15,837 nt of DNA, from the NCBI GenBank assembly GCA_903970565.1, contig CAJCJE010000012.1:1-15837 (forward strand). The letters run 5' to 3'. The notes beneath the pieces were generated by a model. That model was not told where the DNA came from, searched no databases, and saw only the letters and a list, made by a program, of their open reading frames with translations. Made by a program: the position numbers and the translations under genes. How positions within the stretch are numbered: position 1 is the stretch's first letter; each line of letters begins with the position of its first letter. Source of the stretch: Candidatus Melainabacteria bacterium (GTDB taxonomy: Bacteria > Actinomycetota > Actinomycetes > Mycobacteriales > Pseudonocardiaceae). Of this stretch, positions 6,963 through 14,672 are shown piece after piece.

Positions 6963-7736
6963 ATGGCCGACCAGCAGGGTGTGCCAACGGGACGGACCGC
7001 GCGGACGCTGCGGACGCTGCGCCAGGTGGATATCGGGATCGATCTGTTCGATCCGGGGGAGATGTCGGCGGTCGTCATGGAGTTCGAGGCGATCACCAAG
7101 CGCTCCTACGGGCAGTTCTGCGGGGTGGCCCGTGCCCTGGAGGTCATCGGCGAGCGATGGGCGCTGCTGGTCGTGCGGGACCTGCTGGTCACCGCGAAGA
7201 CGTTCGACGAGCTGCGGCGCGGCCTGCCGCGCATTCCAGCGGACACGCTGGCCACGCGACTGCGGCAGTTCGAGCGGGCCGGGATCACCCGGCGCCGGAC
7301 GCGGGCCGGCCAGCCGGAGGTGGAGGTGCACGAACTGACCGAGTACGGCCGGCAACTCGACGAGATCACGCTGCGGCTGGGCCGGTGGGGCGCGCAGATG
7401 CTGCACGATCCCCGGCCGGAGGAGATCGTCACCCCGGACTCGCTGGTCATGGCGATGCGCGCCACCTTCCGGCCGGAGCACGCCCACGACGTGCGGGCGG
7501 TCTTCGAGATCCACATCGAGGACATCGTGATCAATCTCGTCGTGATGGACGGAACCCTGCGCGCCACCACGGGTGAGCACGAGGCACCGGATCTGGTGAT
7601 GTACCCAGGGCGCGCGATGCAGTTGCTGATGTCCGGCGAGATGACCCCGCACGAGGCGCTGACCGACGGGCACGTGACGGTCTCCGGCGATCCGGTGCTG
7701 CTGACCAGGTTCAGCGAGATCTTCCGCATCGGCTGA
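6963..7736 (+). CDS. HxlR-type regulator fused to SCP2-like domain (copy 2)
   Basis: 257 residues, a clear paralogue of the preceding gene: the same helix (EVIGERWALLVVRDLLVTAKTF), the same cysteine (Cys53 in QFCGVARALEV), then LPRIPADTLATRLRQFE and HELTEYGRQL. An SCP2-like domain follows (about 155-256; DLVMYPGRAMQLLMSGEMTP). GGAGGA at 6954-6959 supports ATG 6963, which gives a 40-residue N-terminal extension that copy 1 lacks. ATG 7077 would begin at the homologous point but has no well-placed ribosome site. The extension includes a repeated GCGGACGCT at about 7000-7017. Tandem duplication followed by divergence is likely; the two may form homo- or heterodimers. The next gene starts 98 bases downstream. 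Confidence 0.9.
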   Translation: MADQQGVPTGRTARTLRTLRQVDIGIDLFDPGEMSAVVMEFEAITKRSYGQFCGVARALEVIGERWALLVVRDLLVTAKTFDELRRGLPRIPADTLATRLRQFERAGITRRRTRAGQPEVEVHELTEYGRQLDEITLRLGRWGAQMLHDPRPEEIVTPDSLVMAMRATFRPEHAHDVRAVFEIHIEDIVINLVVMDGTLRATTGEHEAPDLVMYPGRAMQLLMSGEMTPHEALTDGHVTVSGDPVLLTRFSEIFRIG

Positions 7737-7834
7737 CCACAGATTCCAGGAAGCAGACGACGACCGAGGTCCGAACCGGCGCACCGGCCGGCCAACGAAC
7801 AGCGGGCCGTTGCTCACGTCGAAGGGAGCGGATC

Positions 7835-8170
7835 ATGACATCGTTGGCACATTCGGAACCGACTCAGCTCGCCGAGGGGGACACCGCGGGTATCGCGCGC
7901 CAGTTCATCACCGCGCTGCGCTACCTGCCCTCCTGGGGACGGGACGAGGTGCTGCGCAGACTGATGATGGTGATAGCGCAACACGAACGTACCGACGACC
8001 CGTCCGTGGTCGAGCACTTCCTGGAAAGCCTGGTGATGACCGCGCGGATGGAGCGCGATCCGGCGTACCTGATGGCCGAGGCCGAGCGGGAGTCTCCCGG
8101 CGAACCGCGCGACATCGCCGAGGTGATCGCGGGAATCGAGACGGGTCGCCGTGACGAACCCGGAGCGTAG
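7835..8170 (+). CDS. Unrecognised small helical protein, first of an overlapping pair
   Basis: 111 residues, no family recognised. AAGGGAG (7822-7828) six bases before the ATG supports the start. The sequence reads as mostly alpha-helical: RQFITALRYLPSWGRDEVLR, then RLMMVIAQHERTD, then VVEHFLESLVMTARMERD, with an acidic tail. It has no cysteine, signal peptide or membrane segment. Its last 20 bases overlap the GTG-initiated next gene in another frame, a strong sign of translational coupling and of a joint function or complex. It lies between the regulator pair and the SagB-like dehydrogenase on the same strand, so a partner role for that enzyme is possible but unproven. Confidence 0.75.
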   Translation: MTSLAHSEPTQLAEGDTAGIARQFITALRYLPSWGRDEVLRRLMMVIAQHERTDDPSVVEHFLESLVMTARMERDPAYLMAEAERESPGEPRDIAEVIAGIETGRRDEPGA

Positions 8171-8552
8171 GCGGCGCCGACTCAACCTCGGCGTCGCGCG
8201 TCTGGCGCGGTGGGCGGGCACCGCCAGCCAGGTGGAGAAGAACGCCGTGTACGAGGCGCTGTTCGCGGTGTCCGACGGTTCGGTGTTCCGCACCCACACG
8301 GTGCTCGACGATGTGCAGCGGACCGGCGAGTTCTTCGTGCTGGTCCGCGAGAGCCTGGTGTTGAAGGTCAGTATGCATCCCTTCAACACCTTCGGCATCC
8401 TCTACATCGGGCCCCAGGACGTGGTGCAGGACGAGCCGACCCCACCAGCCGAGACACCGCCGCCGACGATGCCGGACAAGACCCTTCCCCGCGACGAAGG
8501 TTCGCGGGACGCACCAGCCGAAACGCCGGATCACCGACGCGCGCCGAAGTAG
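8151..8552 (+). CDS. Unrecognised small protein, second of an overlapping pair
   Basis: 133 residues from GTG 8151, overlapping the previous stop by 20 bases. The start is favoured by this coupling, not by an obvious Shine-Dalgarno. Residues 1-30 are basic (RRRRRLNLGVARLARW), about 30-90 form a compact alpha/beta-looking domain (VYEALFAVSDGSVFRTHTVL, EFFVLVRESLVLKVSMHPF, GILYIGP), and from about 90 the chain is proline-rich, charged and probably disordered. No signal peptide, membrane helix or catalytic motif is visible. I recognise no family. The central domain could be a small binding fold paired with its upstream neighbour. Confidence 0.72.
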   Translation: MTNPERRRRRLNLGVARLARWAGTASQVEKNAVYEALFAVSDGSVFRTHTVLDDVQRTGEFFVLVRESLVLKVSMHPFNTFGILYIGPQDVVQDEPTPPAETPPPTMPDKTLPRDEGSRDAPAETPDHRRAPK

Positions 8553-8618
8553 CCCTGCTCTGGCAAGGTGGGAAAGGTGCGGACGCAATCCTCGATCCAC
8601 TCCCCGGACGGCGATCGG

Positions 8619-8635
8619 GCGCGTAGGGTACGCGC
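8619..8635. repeat. Perfect inverted repeat in the leader of the SagB-like gene
   Basis: GCGCGTA-ggg-TACGCGC is a perfect 7-bp inverted repeat with a 3-base spacer, 66 bases after the preceding stop and 227 bases before the dehydrogenase start. It could be an operator or a hairpin terminator ending the small-gene transcript. No T-run follows. Confidence 0.5.
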
Positions 8636-8750
8636 AGATTGTTGCTCTGATTCAGGAGAGGGCCGAATCCCCTCGACATGGAATTGCTCGTACCCGACCA
8701 GAGCCGGACCGACATCGGCCCGCCCACCGCGATGACAATCGCGCCGGGAA

Positions 8751-8767
8751 TACGCCGCTTTCCGGCG
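8751..8767. repeat. Second perfect hairpin in the leader of the SagB-like gene
   Basis: ACGCCG-ctttc-CGGCGT is a perfect 6-bp stem with a 5-base loop, 95 bases before the start codon at 8863. With the 8619-8635 repeat it makes the 310-base gap 8553-8862 the most structured in the window. Readings in this gap do not look like a gene. Confidence 0.45.
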
Positions 8768-8862
8768 TGTTCGTTCGGCCAGGACACACCGTCCGCGCCG
8801 ACCCGACGCTCTCAACCCAGTTTCCGCGTTCGCCTGAAACGTGTCCCTCACGAGGAGCTCCC

Positions 8863-10311
8863 GTGTCCAAGGATTCGGACGACCGCCGCACGGCACGGGT
8901 CCAGCTGTGGTCGTTGCGCGAGGACGTCCTCGTCGAGGACGCCCCCGGCCAGGAGCGGCTGGTGGTGATCACCCAGTGGGGCGAGGTCGTCATCCACCCC
9001 GTCGACGAGACGGTGCGCGAGTCGCTGCGGCGGATGAGCCTTGGCCCGGTCTCCCTGGAGAACGTGCTCACCCCACGGCGTGGGGTGCGCCGCGACGGGA
9101 CGAACCTGCGGCAGGTGCTCAACCAGCTGAGCGGTTCGGTGGTGCGCTCGCTGGGTCTGTCCGACGGGGAGGCACCGCTGCTGTCCGCGGTCCCGGTCAC
9201 CCGGCACGCCGCGCTGCACCTGCCCAGGATCGAGGCACGCAGCCCGATCCGGCTCTCCCGGTTCACCATCATGCGGGCGCACGGGGACGAGTTGATGCTG
9301 GAATCGCCGCTGGCCGAGTACGACGTCCTGCTGCACCGGCATCTGGCCGCTCAGACCGTGGCCGCGCTGGCCGGTGTCACCTCGGCGCCGGAGATCGCGG
9401 AGTTACTCCGCCTGTCGACCGACCTGGTCGCCGACATCCTGGCCTACCTCGTGGGCACCGGAGTGGCGCTGTCCGGGGAGCGCGACCCGGAGACCGGACG
9501 GGCCACCTTCGCCGAGGACAGCGACCCCACGCTGATCCGGTGGTCGCACCACGACCTGCTGTTCCACGTGCGCAGCCGGATGGGCCGCCACGGCGGCCCC
9601 TCCGGCGCGGTGTTCCCGTACGCGGACAAACTGCCCGCACCGGATCTGGTCAAACCGCTGTCCAGCGGCGAGTTGTACTACCTCTACCGCCCCGACATCA
9701 CCAACCTGATCGCCACCGACCCGACCCTGACCGAGGTGCTGGAGAACGCGCGGCGGTATTCGGAGCTGACCGACCGACCCCTGACCGCCGAACAGGTGGG
9801 TGAGCTGCTCTTCCGCGCCGCGCGCATCCGCTCGGTCGCTTCGGAGTCCACCGCCCAGGTGAGCTACGCCGTCTCCGACCGTCCGTACCTGAGCGTGTTC
9901 GGGCTCTACGAACTCGAACTGTACGTGACCGTGCACAACTGTCTCGGCCTGCCGAAGGGCATCTACCACTACAACCCCCGCGCACACGCGCTGGCGCTGG
10001 TCAACGACTCATCCTCCGAACGCGGCGAGTTACTCGACGGCGCGCGGGTGGCGGCGCGGACGTCCGTGCAGCCGCCGATCCTGATCTCACTGACCGTGCG
10101 CGTCGAGCGCTCCTCCTGGATGTACGGGGGCATCGGCTACTCGCTGACGCTGGCGCACGTCGGCGCTCTCCAGCAGACGTTGTGCCTGGTTGCCAACGCG
10201 ATGGGGCTCGCGGCGTGCGCGCCCGCGGTGGACCCCGGTGATGCCACCGACGGCGCGCTGCGCCTGGACACCCCGGCTGAGGTCGCGGTGGGTGAGTTCA
10301 TCGTCGGGTAG
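8863..10311 (+). CDS. SagB/ThcOx-family flavin dehydrogenase with altered active-site motifs
   Basis: 482 residues from GTG 8863, chosen because GAGGAG (8852-8857) lies 5 bases upstream; the frame opens earlier at 8767 without a ribosome site. Residues about 13-70 form an N-terminal domain common in actinobacterial SagB proteins (LWSLREDVLVED onward), about 130-260 a helical middle, and about 290-482 the nitroreductase-like flavin fold (LTAEQVGELLFRAARIRS; YELELYVTVHNCLGLPKGIYHYNP; AHVGALQQTLCLVANAMGLAAC; VGEFIVG). SagB/McbC enzymes use FMN to oxidise azolines to azoles on peptides. Two hallmarks differ here: the usual PYPSGGA(S/L)YELE reads PYLSVFGLYELE (341-352), and the K-Y pair needed for catalysis in BcerB is Met420-Tyr421 (SSWMYGG). 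No YcaO cyclodehydratase or precursor peptide is in the window. The fold assignment is good; azoline oxidation is doubtful. Confidence 0.85.
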   Translation: MSKDSDDRRTARVQLWSLREDVLVEDAPGQERLVVITQWGEVVIHPVDETVRESLRRMSLGPVSLENVLTPRRGVRRDGTNLRQVLNQLSGSVVRSLGLSDGEAPLLSAVPVTRHAALHLPRIEARSPIRLSRFTIMRAHGDELMLESPLAEYDVLLHRHLAAQTVAALAGVTSAPEIAELLRLSTDLVADILAYLVGTGVALSGERDPETGRATFAEDSDPTLIRWSHHDLLFHVRSRMGRHGGPSGAVFPYADKLPAPDLVKPLSSGELYYLYRPDITNLIATDPTLTEVLENARRYSELTDRPLTAEQVGELLFRAARIRSVASESTAQVSYAVSDRPYLSVFGLYELELYVTVHNCLGLPKGIYHYNPRAHALALVNDSSSERGELLDGARVAARTSVQPPILISLTVRVERSSWMYGGIGYSLTLAHVGALQQTLCLVANAMGLAACAPAVDPGDATDGALRLDTPAEVAVGEFIVG

Positions 10312-10325
10312 GCCCGAAAGGCCGA

Positions 10326-10350
10326 CTCTGGCCGGTATGCCCGGTCAGAG
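10326..10350. terminator. Bidirectional hairpin terminator between convergent genes
   Basis: CTCTG-g-CCGG (10326-10335), loop TATGC, then CCGG-t-CAGAG (10341-10350) form a 10-pair stem with one G-T wobble. It starts 14 bases after the SagB-like stop and contains the response-regulator stop codon (10345-10347). The symmetry would serve both transcripts. A smaller GGCC-cgaaa-GGCC hairpin lies just before it at about 10311-10323. Confidence 0.75.
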
Positions 10351-10950
10351 CCAGCCGGAGTCCTTGGCGATCCGGATGGCGTCCACCCGGTTGCGCGCGT
10401 TGAGCTTGCTGACCGCCGCCGTGAGGTAGTTGCGGACGGTTCCGGCGGACAGGTAGAGGTGCGCGGCGATGTCCACCACGTTGGAACCGTTGGCGGCCAT
10501 CCGCAGCACCTCGATCTCCCGGCCGGTCAACGGGCAGTCCGCGCTGTCCCAGGCAGCCAGGGCGAGGTCGCTGTCCACCACTCTGCGGCCGACCGCGACC
10601 TCGCGGATGGCACTGGCCAGCTTGTCCGGGGGCGCGTCCTTGAGTAGGAAACCACCCACCTTGGCGGCCAGTGCCCTGCGCAGCGTGCCGGGCCGGCCGA
10701 GGCTGGTCAGGATGAGCGTGCGGATCTCCGGCAGGTGCTCGTGGATCTCGGCCGCCGCGGTCAGACCATCCTTGCCGGGCAGGTCGATGTCGATGACGGC
10801 GACGTCCGGCTGGGTTGTCCGGGCGGTGGGCAGGATGTCGTCGCCGTTGGCGACCTCGGCGACCACGTCGATGTCCGGCTCCAACCTGAGCAACGCGACC
10901 AGCGCTCCGCGCACCATGTGCACGTCCTCGGCAATCACTACCCTGATCAT
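10345..10950 (-). CDS. NarL/LuxR-type response regulator
   Basis: 201 residues. The N-terminal receiver domain has the acidic pair Glu8-Asp9, phospho-acceptor Asp54 (VIDIDLPGKDG), Thr82 and Lys104 (LLKDAP), so it looks phosphorylatable. The C-terminal LuxR-type HTH (about 138-200) begins LTGREIEVLRMAANGSN and contains the recognition helix around SAGTVRNYLTAAVSKL. It resembles DesR-like regulators paired with DesK-type kinases. GGGGAGG on the minus strand (plus 10959-10965) sits 8 bases before the ATG at 10950 and fixes this start over an upstream in-frame option. No histidine kinase lies beside it in the window, so the sensor is elsewhere or it is an orphan. It is convergent with the SagB-like gene, whose regulation it need not control. 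Confidence 0.93.
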   Translation of the reverse strand: MIRVVIAEDVHMVRGALVALLRLEPDIDVVAEVANGDDILPTARTTQPDVAVIDIDLPGKDGLTAAAEIHEHLPEIRTLILTSLGRPGTLRRALAAKVGGFLLKDAPPDKLASAIREVAVGRRVVDSDLALAAWDSADCPLTGREIEVLRMAANGSNVVDIAAHLYLSAGTVRNYLTAAVSKLNARNRVDAIRIAKDSGWL

Positions 10951-11888
10951 CGCCTGTGCCTCCCCATGTGGCCGCCCCCTAAGTTCCGGTGTCCGCAATT
11001 AGCCCGATCAGCTGCGGGTACCTGTCGCCCAATCAAATCAATTGTGCAAGGTACATGCCCAAGAGTGAGCGACCGAGTACGGCCCGTGGCGGATACCGAA
11101 CCGTGCACGACCCGACGATCCAGGAATCACCACCCAGCCCCCGTTTCCCCGTTTGCGCATTGGCACGATTAGCGTAATAGGAATGACCGCCAAAAACTAC
11201 GGAACCGCATAATAATACGTTGTCAGTCGAATCGCGGATGTCAAACCAGGACGTGGTGGATCGAAGCGACGGTGCTCGATGCCACCCCGTCGGCCCGGAA
11301 CCGACCGCCGATCGTCCAGGCCCCGACCACCGCGACTCGCCGTCCGGCCAGGCAACTCTCGCATCAGGCCCCGCCACCACCCCGGCACAGGACTCGGTCG
11401 GTTCGCGTCGTCGAACCAGCCACCGTGATCATCCACCAATGGCGGTGTCGGCCGTGCCGGGACCTTGACCCGCGCTCTCGCGTGACGGATCGATTACCCG
11501 ACGCGACGCATCGTGGGCCACAATGGATTCGCGCCCAAGGATTTGTCCACGAACTACGGTTCATTCCCGTTCGTCGCTCCCCTGCCGCCGACCGTTCCCC
11601 GACGAGCGACGGACCGGTCACGCAGCGGTGATCACGCCGTCCGCGCCGAACCTCGCCGGACCCGGCCAACCGTGTCATCGACCGATTTGTCGCACTCGGC
11701 AACCTGTTGCCACAGTAAGCGGGACGTGGCCGTATCGCCGAGAACGAGTCGATCTCACGAAAGATCTCGTTGGCTATGATCGCCGCGCGGATCAACGGCA
11801 CCCGCCTCGCCGAAGATCAGCCCAGAGGTGCGCGTGACGACGGGACCGGGCAGATGGACTAACGCCCACCCACCCGTTCGGTCATGGT
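10951..11888. other. Long stretch without a convincing gene; possible degraded reading frame at its end
   Basis: About 0.94 kb. Next to the response regulator there is AT-richer sequence (about 10990-11060 and 11160-11235) that may hold promoters. I see no tRNA, CRISPR or insertion-sequence ends. At 11632-11862 on the plus strand one frame reads like protein with G/C-rich third positions (ANRVIDRFVALGNLLPQ, then IAENESISRKISLAMIAARI), but it is broken by TAA at 11716-11718, has no clear start and ends at 11860-11862. It may be the tail of a lost gene. Confidence 0.5.
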
Positions 11889-12437
11889 TCAGTGCGCGGG
11901 AAGGCCGAGGTCGGCGGGTAACAGGCCACCCATCTCGGTGTCGCGGGCGACGCCGCGCAGGTGCGCGCGAGCACGCAGCGTGCCCTCCAGCCGGAAGCCG
12001 ACGTGCGCCGCGACCGCCCAGGAACCGGGGTTGCCGACCAGGCCCTGCCATTCGATACGTTGCGCGTCAAGGGACCGGAAGATCCAGCGTACGAACGCGT
12101 CCAGGGCCTCGACGGTACAGCCCTTGCCGCGCTGGGCACTGCTCGTCCAGTAGCCGATTTCGAACACCTTCGGCGCGGTCGGAATCATGCTGAGATTGGT
12201 GACGAGCGCGCCGGTTCGCCGGCAGAACGCCCCGAGAATCCGGTGGGTGTCCTCGCGCCAGCCCTGCGGGTAACTGTCGGTGACGAACTTCTCGGCGTGC
12301 GTGCGCAGGAACGGCACGGGGATGGGGGTCCAGCGCTGGATCTCCGGGTCCTGACAGGCTTCGTGGATGGCGTCGATGTCGGTGTCGACATAGGCACGCA
12401 GGCGCAACCGGGCGGTGTCCAGGACGGGTGGTTCCAC
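11889..12437 (-). CDS. GNAT-family N-acetyltransferase (RimJ-like)
   Basis: 182 residues from GTG at 12437, preceded on the minus strand by AGGGAG (plus 12447-12452) at 9 bases. An in-frame GTG at 12461 would add 8 residues with a weaker site. The fold is RimJ/RimL-type: LDTARLRLRAYVDTD at the N-terminus; the acetyl-CoA pyrophosphate loop AQRGKGC (101-107) following IGYWTSS; VEALDAFVRWIFRSLDAQRIEW; and the family motif around GNPGSWAVAAHVGFRLEG (135-152), where most members have N-x-x-S-x-x-V. Such enzymes acetylate protein N-termini, ribosomal proteins, antibiotics or other amines from acetyl-CoA in the cytoplasm. It is monocistronic, so there is no operon clue; self-resistance or product tailoring is possible but unproven. 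Confidence 0.88.
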   Translation of the reverse strand: MEPPVLDTARLRLRAYVDTDIDAIHEACQDPEIQRWTPIPVPFLRTHAEKFVTDSYPQGWREDTHRILGAFCRRTGALVTNLSMIPTAPKVFEIGYWTSSAQRGKGCTVEALDAFVRWIFRSLDAQRIEWQGLVGNPGSWAVAAHVGFRLEGTLRARAHLRGVARDTEMGGLLPADLGLPAH

Positions 12438-12464
12438 GGAATCTCGCTCCCTGACTGGCACGAC

Positions 12465-12480
12465 CCCACACGTGAGTGGG
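12465..12480. promoter_or_regulatory. Inverted repeat upstream of the acetyltransferase gene
   Basis: CCCAC-acgtga-GTGGG lies 27 bases before the GTG at 12437, a position suited to an operator or leader hairpin. The rest of the gap up to 12717 is notably AT-rich around 12600-12700 and probably holds the promoter; I see no gene there. Confidence 0.3.
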
Positions 12481-12717
12481 TCTCGACGTCAGCATTATCG
12501 CCCACGACCAAGATCTCGCCCGCATGAGGTTTGGGCCGATTGTCCCGGCCAAGTACGCACACGTGGCAAATGGCGCACGCGGCTCGACGAGTTCACGAAG
12601 AAGAACGAGAAAATATGCACCGCGATTTCCAGTAAAAGCAGCAGACTCATTCGATCGGGGAGTTTTAATAAACCACAATTTCAATTTTACCGACGGCAAG
12701 AAAAGTGAATCATCCTC

Positions 12718-13445
12718 CTACAGGGCGCTGCCGACGTCATAGCCGATGCTGCTCGGCGTCCGGCCCGGATGCGTGACCGCGCCGGACATCGAACCCGCGA
12801 CACTGACGATCGCACGACTGGTCCAGTCGTAGGCGGCGGGGCCGACATGCTGGACGAGCCTGCCGACGCCGTAGGCCGCACCGCCCGCGACGAGCGACAG
12901 GCCGCAGGTCTCGCGCACGCCACCGATGGACAGGCCCTCCAGCAGCGCGGTACCGCCCCGCCGTCACCGCCTCGCCCGCACCGTTAGCTCGCGGCGTCGG
13001 ACGCGCCCGCGACCACCTTTGCCTTGGTACCGTGCGCCTGCGCGATGTCCACAACGGCCTGCGCCCCGGCCAGCGCGTCCGGCAGCTGACCGAGGACCGT
13101 CCCGGCGTCGCTCGCCGGCTCGACGCCGAGACCCAGGCGCGCGTTGCCGACCGTGACGTCGGCGGCGTCGGCGGTGCGGTCGAGGACGGCCGGTGCTTCG
13201 GTACGCAGCGCGGTCCGAGCGGTCGGCGGCGTCGGCTACTGGATGGTGTCACCGCTGGCGTGCAGGCCGCGGCAGCCGCGACGGCACGGGCGCGGGGCGC
13301 GGGCGCGGTGGCCATCTGGTCAGCGAAGGTGCAGGGCGGCGGACATCCGGTTGGCTGCGGTGACGGCCTGCTCGGTCACCGCGCGCACCTTCGTCATCCG
13401 GCCCCGGAAGGCGTCCGCCTGGTCCGTTTGGTTCGTTTGCAACAA
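12718..13445 (-). pseudogene. Decayed minus-strand reading frames (three fragments)
   Basis: Three coding-like segments follow one another on the minus strand. Fragment A (13445-13320): AGGAGG (plus 13454-13459) eight bases before a TTG, then 41 residues including TDQADAFRGRMTKVRAVTEQ, ending in TGA. Fragment B (13235-12984), in the same frame as A but after TAG at 13236-13238, reads ADAADVTVGNARLGLGVEPA, then LPDALAGAQAVVDIAQAHG, with no start codon at its beginning. Fragment C (12963-12718), in another frame, reads LLEGLSIGGVRETCGLSLVA, then AAYGVGRLVQHVGPAAYDWT. Third positions are G/C-rich in these frames only. The simplest reading is one or two genes broken by nonsense and frameshift changes; a real 41-residue peptide gene at fragment A is the alternative. 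No family recognised. Confidence 0.45.
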
Positions 13446-13649
13446 AAACCATGCCTCCTGGCGGTTTTGACCAGTTCTGCTGTTGTCCGCCGAGTCGGGT
13501 GCGGCGTCCGGTCGGCGCTACTCGGGAAATGGCTGGGCTCCCACCGGCCAGCTCCGGCACCTGGCGGCGGTTAGCGACTCTTGATCGTCCACACAGCATT
13601 CACGGCGTCCGGTCCACGCGCTGCTTCGCGCGCGGTGTGACAGCGCGTC

Positions 13650-14639
13650 TCACGCTGCCGCACCGACCGGTGACTCCTCCACGGCGGCGGTGAGCAGTTC
13701 CCGGATGTCGGCCAGGGTCCGGGCCGGTGGTCCCGCGATTCGGCCGCGCGGGTCGACCAGCACCGCCGCCGGGGTGCTGTGGAGCCGGTACCGGCCGGCC
13801 ACCTCGGCCCGGTGTTGCACCAGCAGCCCGGTCACGTCGAACCTGTCCGCCCAGGCCGCGTTGGTTTCCGGGTCGCCGCCACCGATCGGGACCAGGGTGA
13901 TCCGGCCGGCGGCGCGTGCCCGCCAGTAGGCGAACTCGGCCGCGAACATCGTGCACATGGCGCAGTCCGGGTGCACGAACAGCAACACCGCGGGCCGCCC
14001 CTCGGCCAACAACGCGGCCAGGTTCGTCCTCCGGCCGGTCACGTCCGGCAGTTCGAAGTCCGGGGCCGGCGTGTCGGCCGGCAGGCCGCCGGTACGCGGC
14101 CGGTTCGCCCGCAGCACGGCCACTTCGGCGCGCAGCACACGCAGCAGGATCGCCTGCCGCACCTGCACCACGGTCAGTACCAGTACCGCGGTCAGACCCA
14201 GGCCGGGGCCGGTCGGCAGCATCCACGGCAGGCCGGGCACGGCCACCGAGCCGACCAGCGCGGACGCGGCCAACACCGCGAACCCGGCGTTGCGCACCAC
14301 CGTCCAGCCGCTCACCGGGGCGCTCACCCCGAAACACGAGCAGCGCGGTCGCCGCCCTCGGCGCAACTGCACGCCCACCGCGACGGTGAACATGGCCAGC
14401 AGCACCAACGCGGCCACGCAGCCGGCCACCGCGGTCGCCGGGAACAGCACCAACACCGCGACCACGAGTTCGGTCACGGGCAACGCCAGGGCGCCCGGCG
14501 CGACGAGACGCGCCGGGGCCCCGAAATCCGCAAGCGAATGCCGCACCGAATTCGGTTCGGTGAATTTACCGAACGCAGCCGCCACGAACACCGCCGCACT
14601 GACGACGCGCAGCGCCCATATCACGTATTCGGCCAGCAT
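13650..14639 (-). CDS. MauE-MauD-type fusion: membrane thiol oxidoreductase with thioredoxin-fold domain
   Basis: 329 residues; TGGAG lies shortly before the ATG. Residues 1-165 are a MauE/DoxX-like membrane part with about five hydrophobic segments (near 5-24, 50-70, 73-92, 117-135 and 147-166) and the MauE motif RCSCFG (Cys100, Cys102), followed by [10 protein letters not shown]. Residues about 185-320 are a redoxin domain with HPDCAMC (Cys226, Cys229), cis-proline Pro290 in STPAAVLVD, and an entry strand APDFELPDV. In methylamine utilisation, MauE and MauD are separate proteins needed for disulfide formation in the small dehydrogenase subunit; here both functions are joined. No methylamine dehydrogenase genes are present. 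It starts 33 bases downstream of the BP74-like gene, so the two are probably one operon. Whether the redoxin domain faces out is uncertain: a fifth helix would put it outside, but the following segment is basic. Confidence 0.87.
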   Translation of the reverse strand: MLAEYVIWALRVVSAAVFVAAAFGKFTEPNSVRHSLADFGAPARLVAPGALALPVTELVVAVLVLFPATAVAGCVAALVLLAMFTVAVGVQLRRGRRPRCSCFGVSAPVSGWTVVRNAGFAVLAASALVGSVAVPGLPWMLPTGPGLGLTAVLVLTVVQVRQAILLRVLRAEVAVLRANRPRTGGLPADTPAPDFELPDVTGRRTNLAALLAEGRPAVLLFVHPDCAMCTMFAAEFAYWRARAAGRITLVPIGGGDPETNAAWADRFDVTGLLVQHRAEVAGRYRLHSTPAAVLVDPRGRIAGPPARTLADIRELLTAAVEESPVGAAA

Positions 14640-14672
14640 GTATGCTCCATTTATTGCGTCAGAAAAACAATT

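Noticed and set aside
8678..8968. 96-residue plus-strand frame overlapping the SagB-like start, rich in Ser, Thr and Cys, a conceivable azole precursor
   Set aside because: The second half is only the out-of-frame shadow of the dehydrogenase, and there is no suitable Shine-Dalgarno at its ATG.
12476..12742. Plus-strand frame starting VGLDVSIIAHDQDLARM with some protein-like codons
   Set aside because: No ribosome site, loses codon bias after about 35 residues and runs through the AT-rich promoter region of the acetyltransferase.
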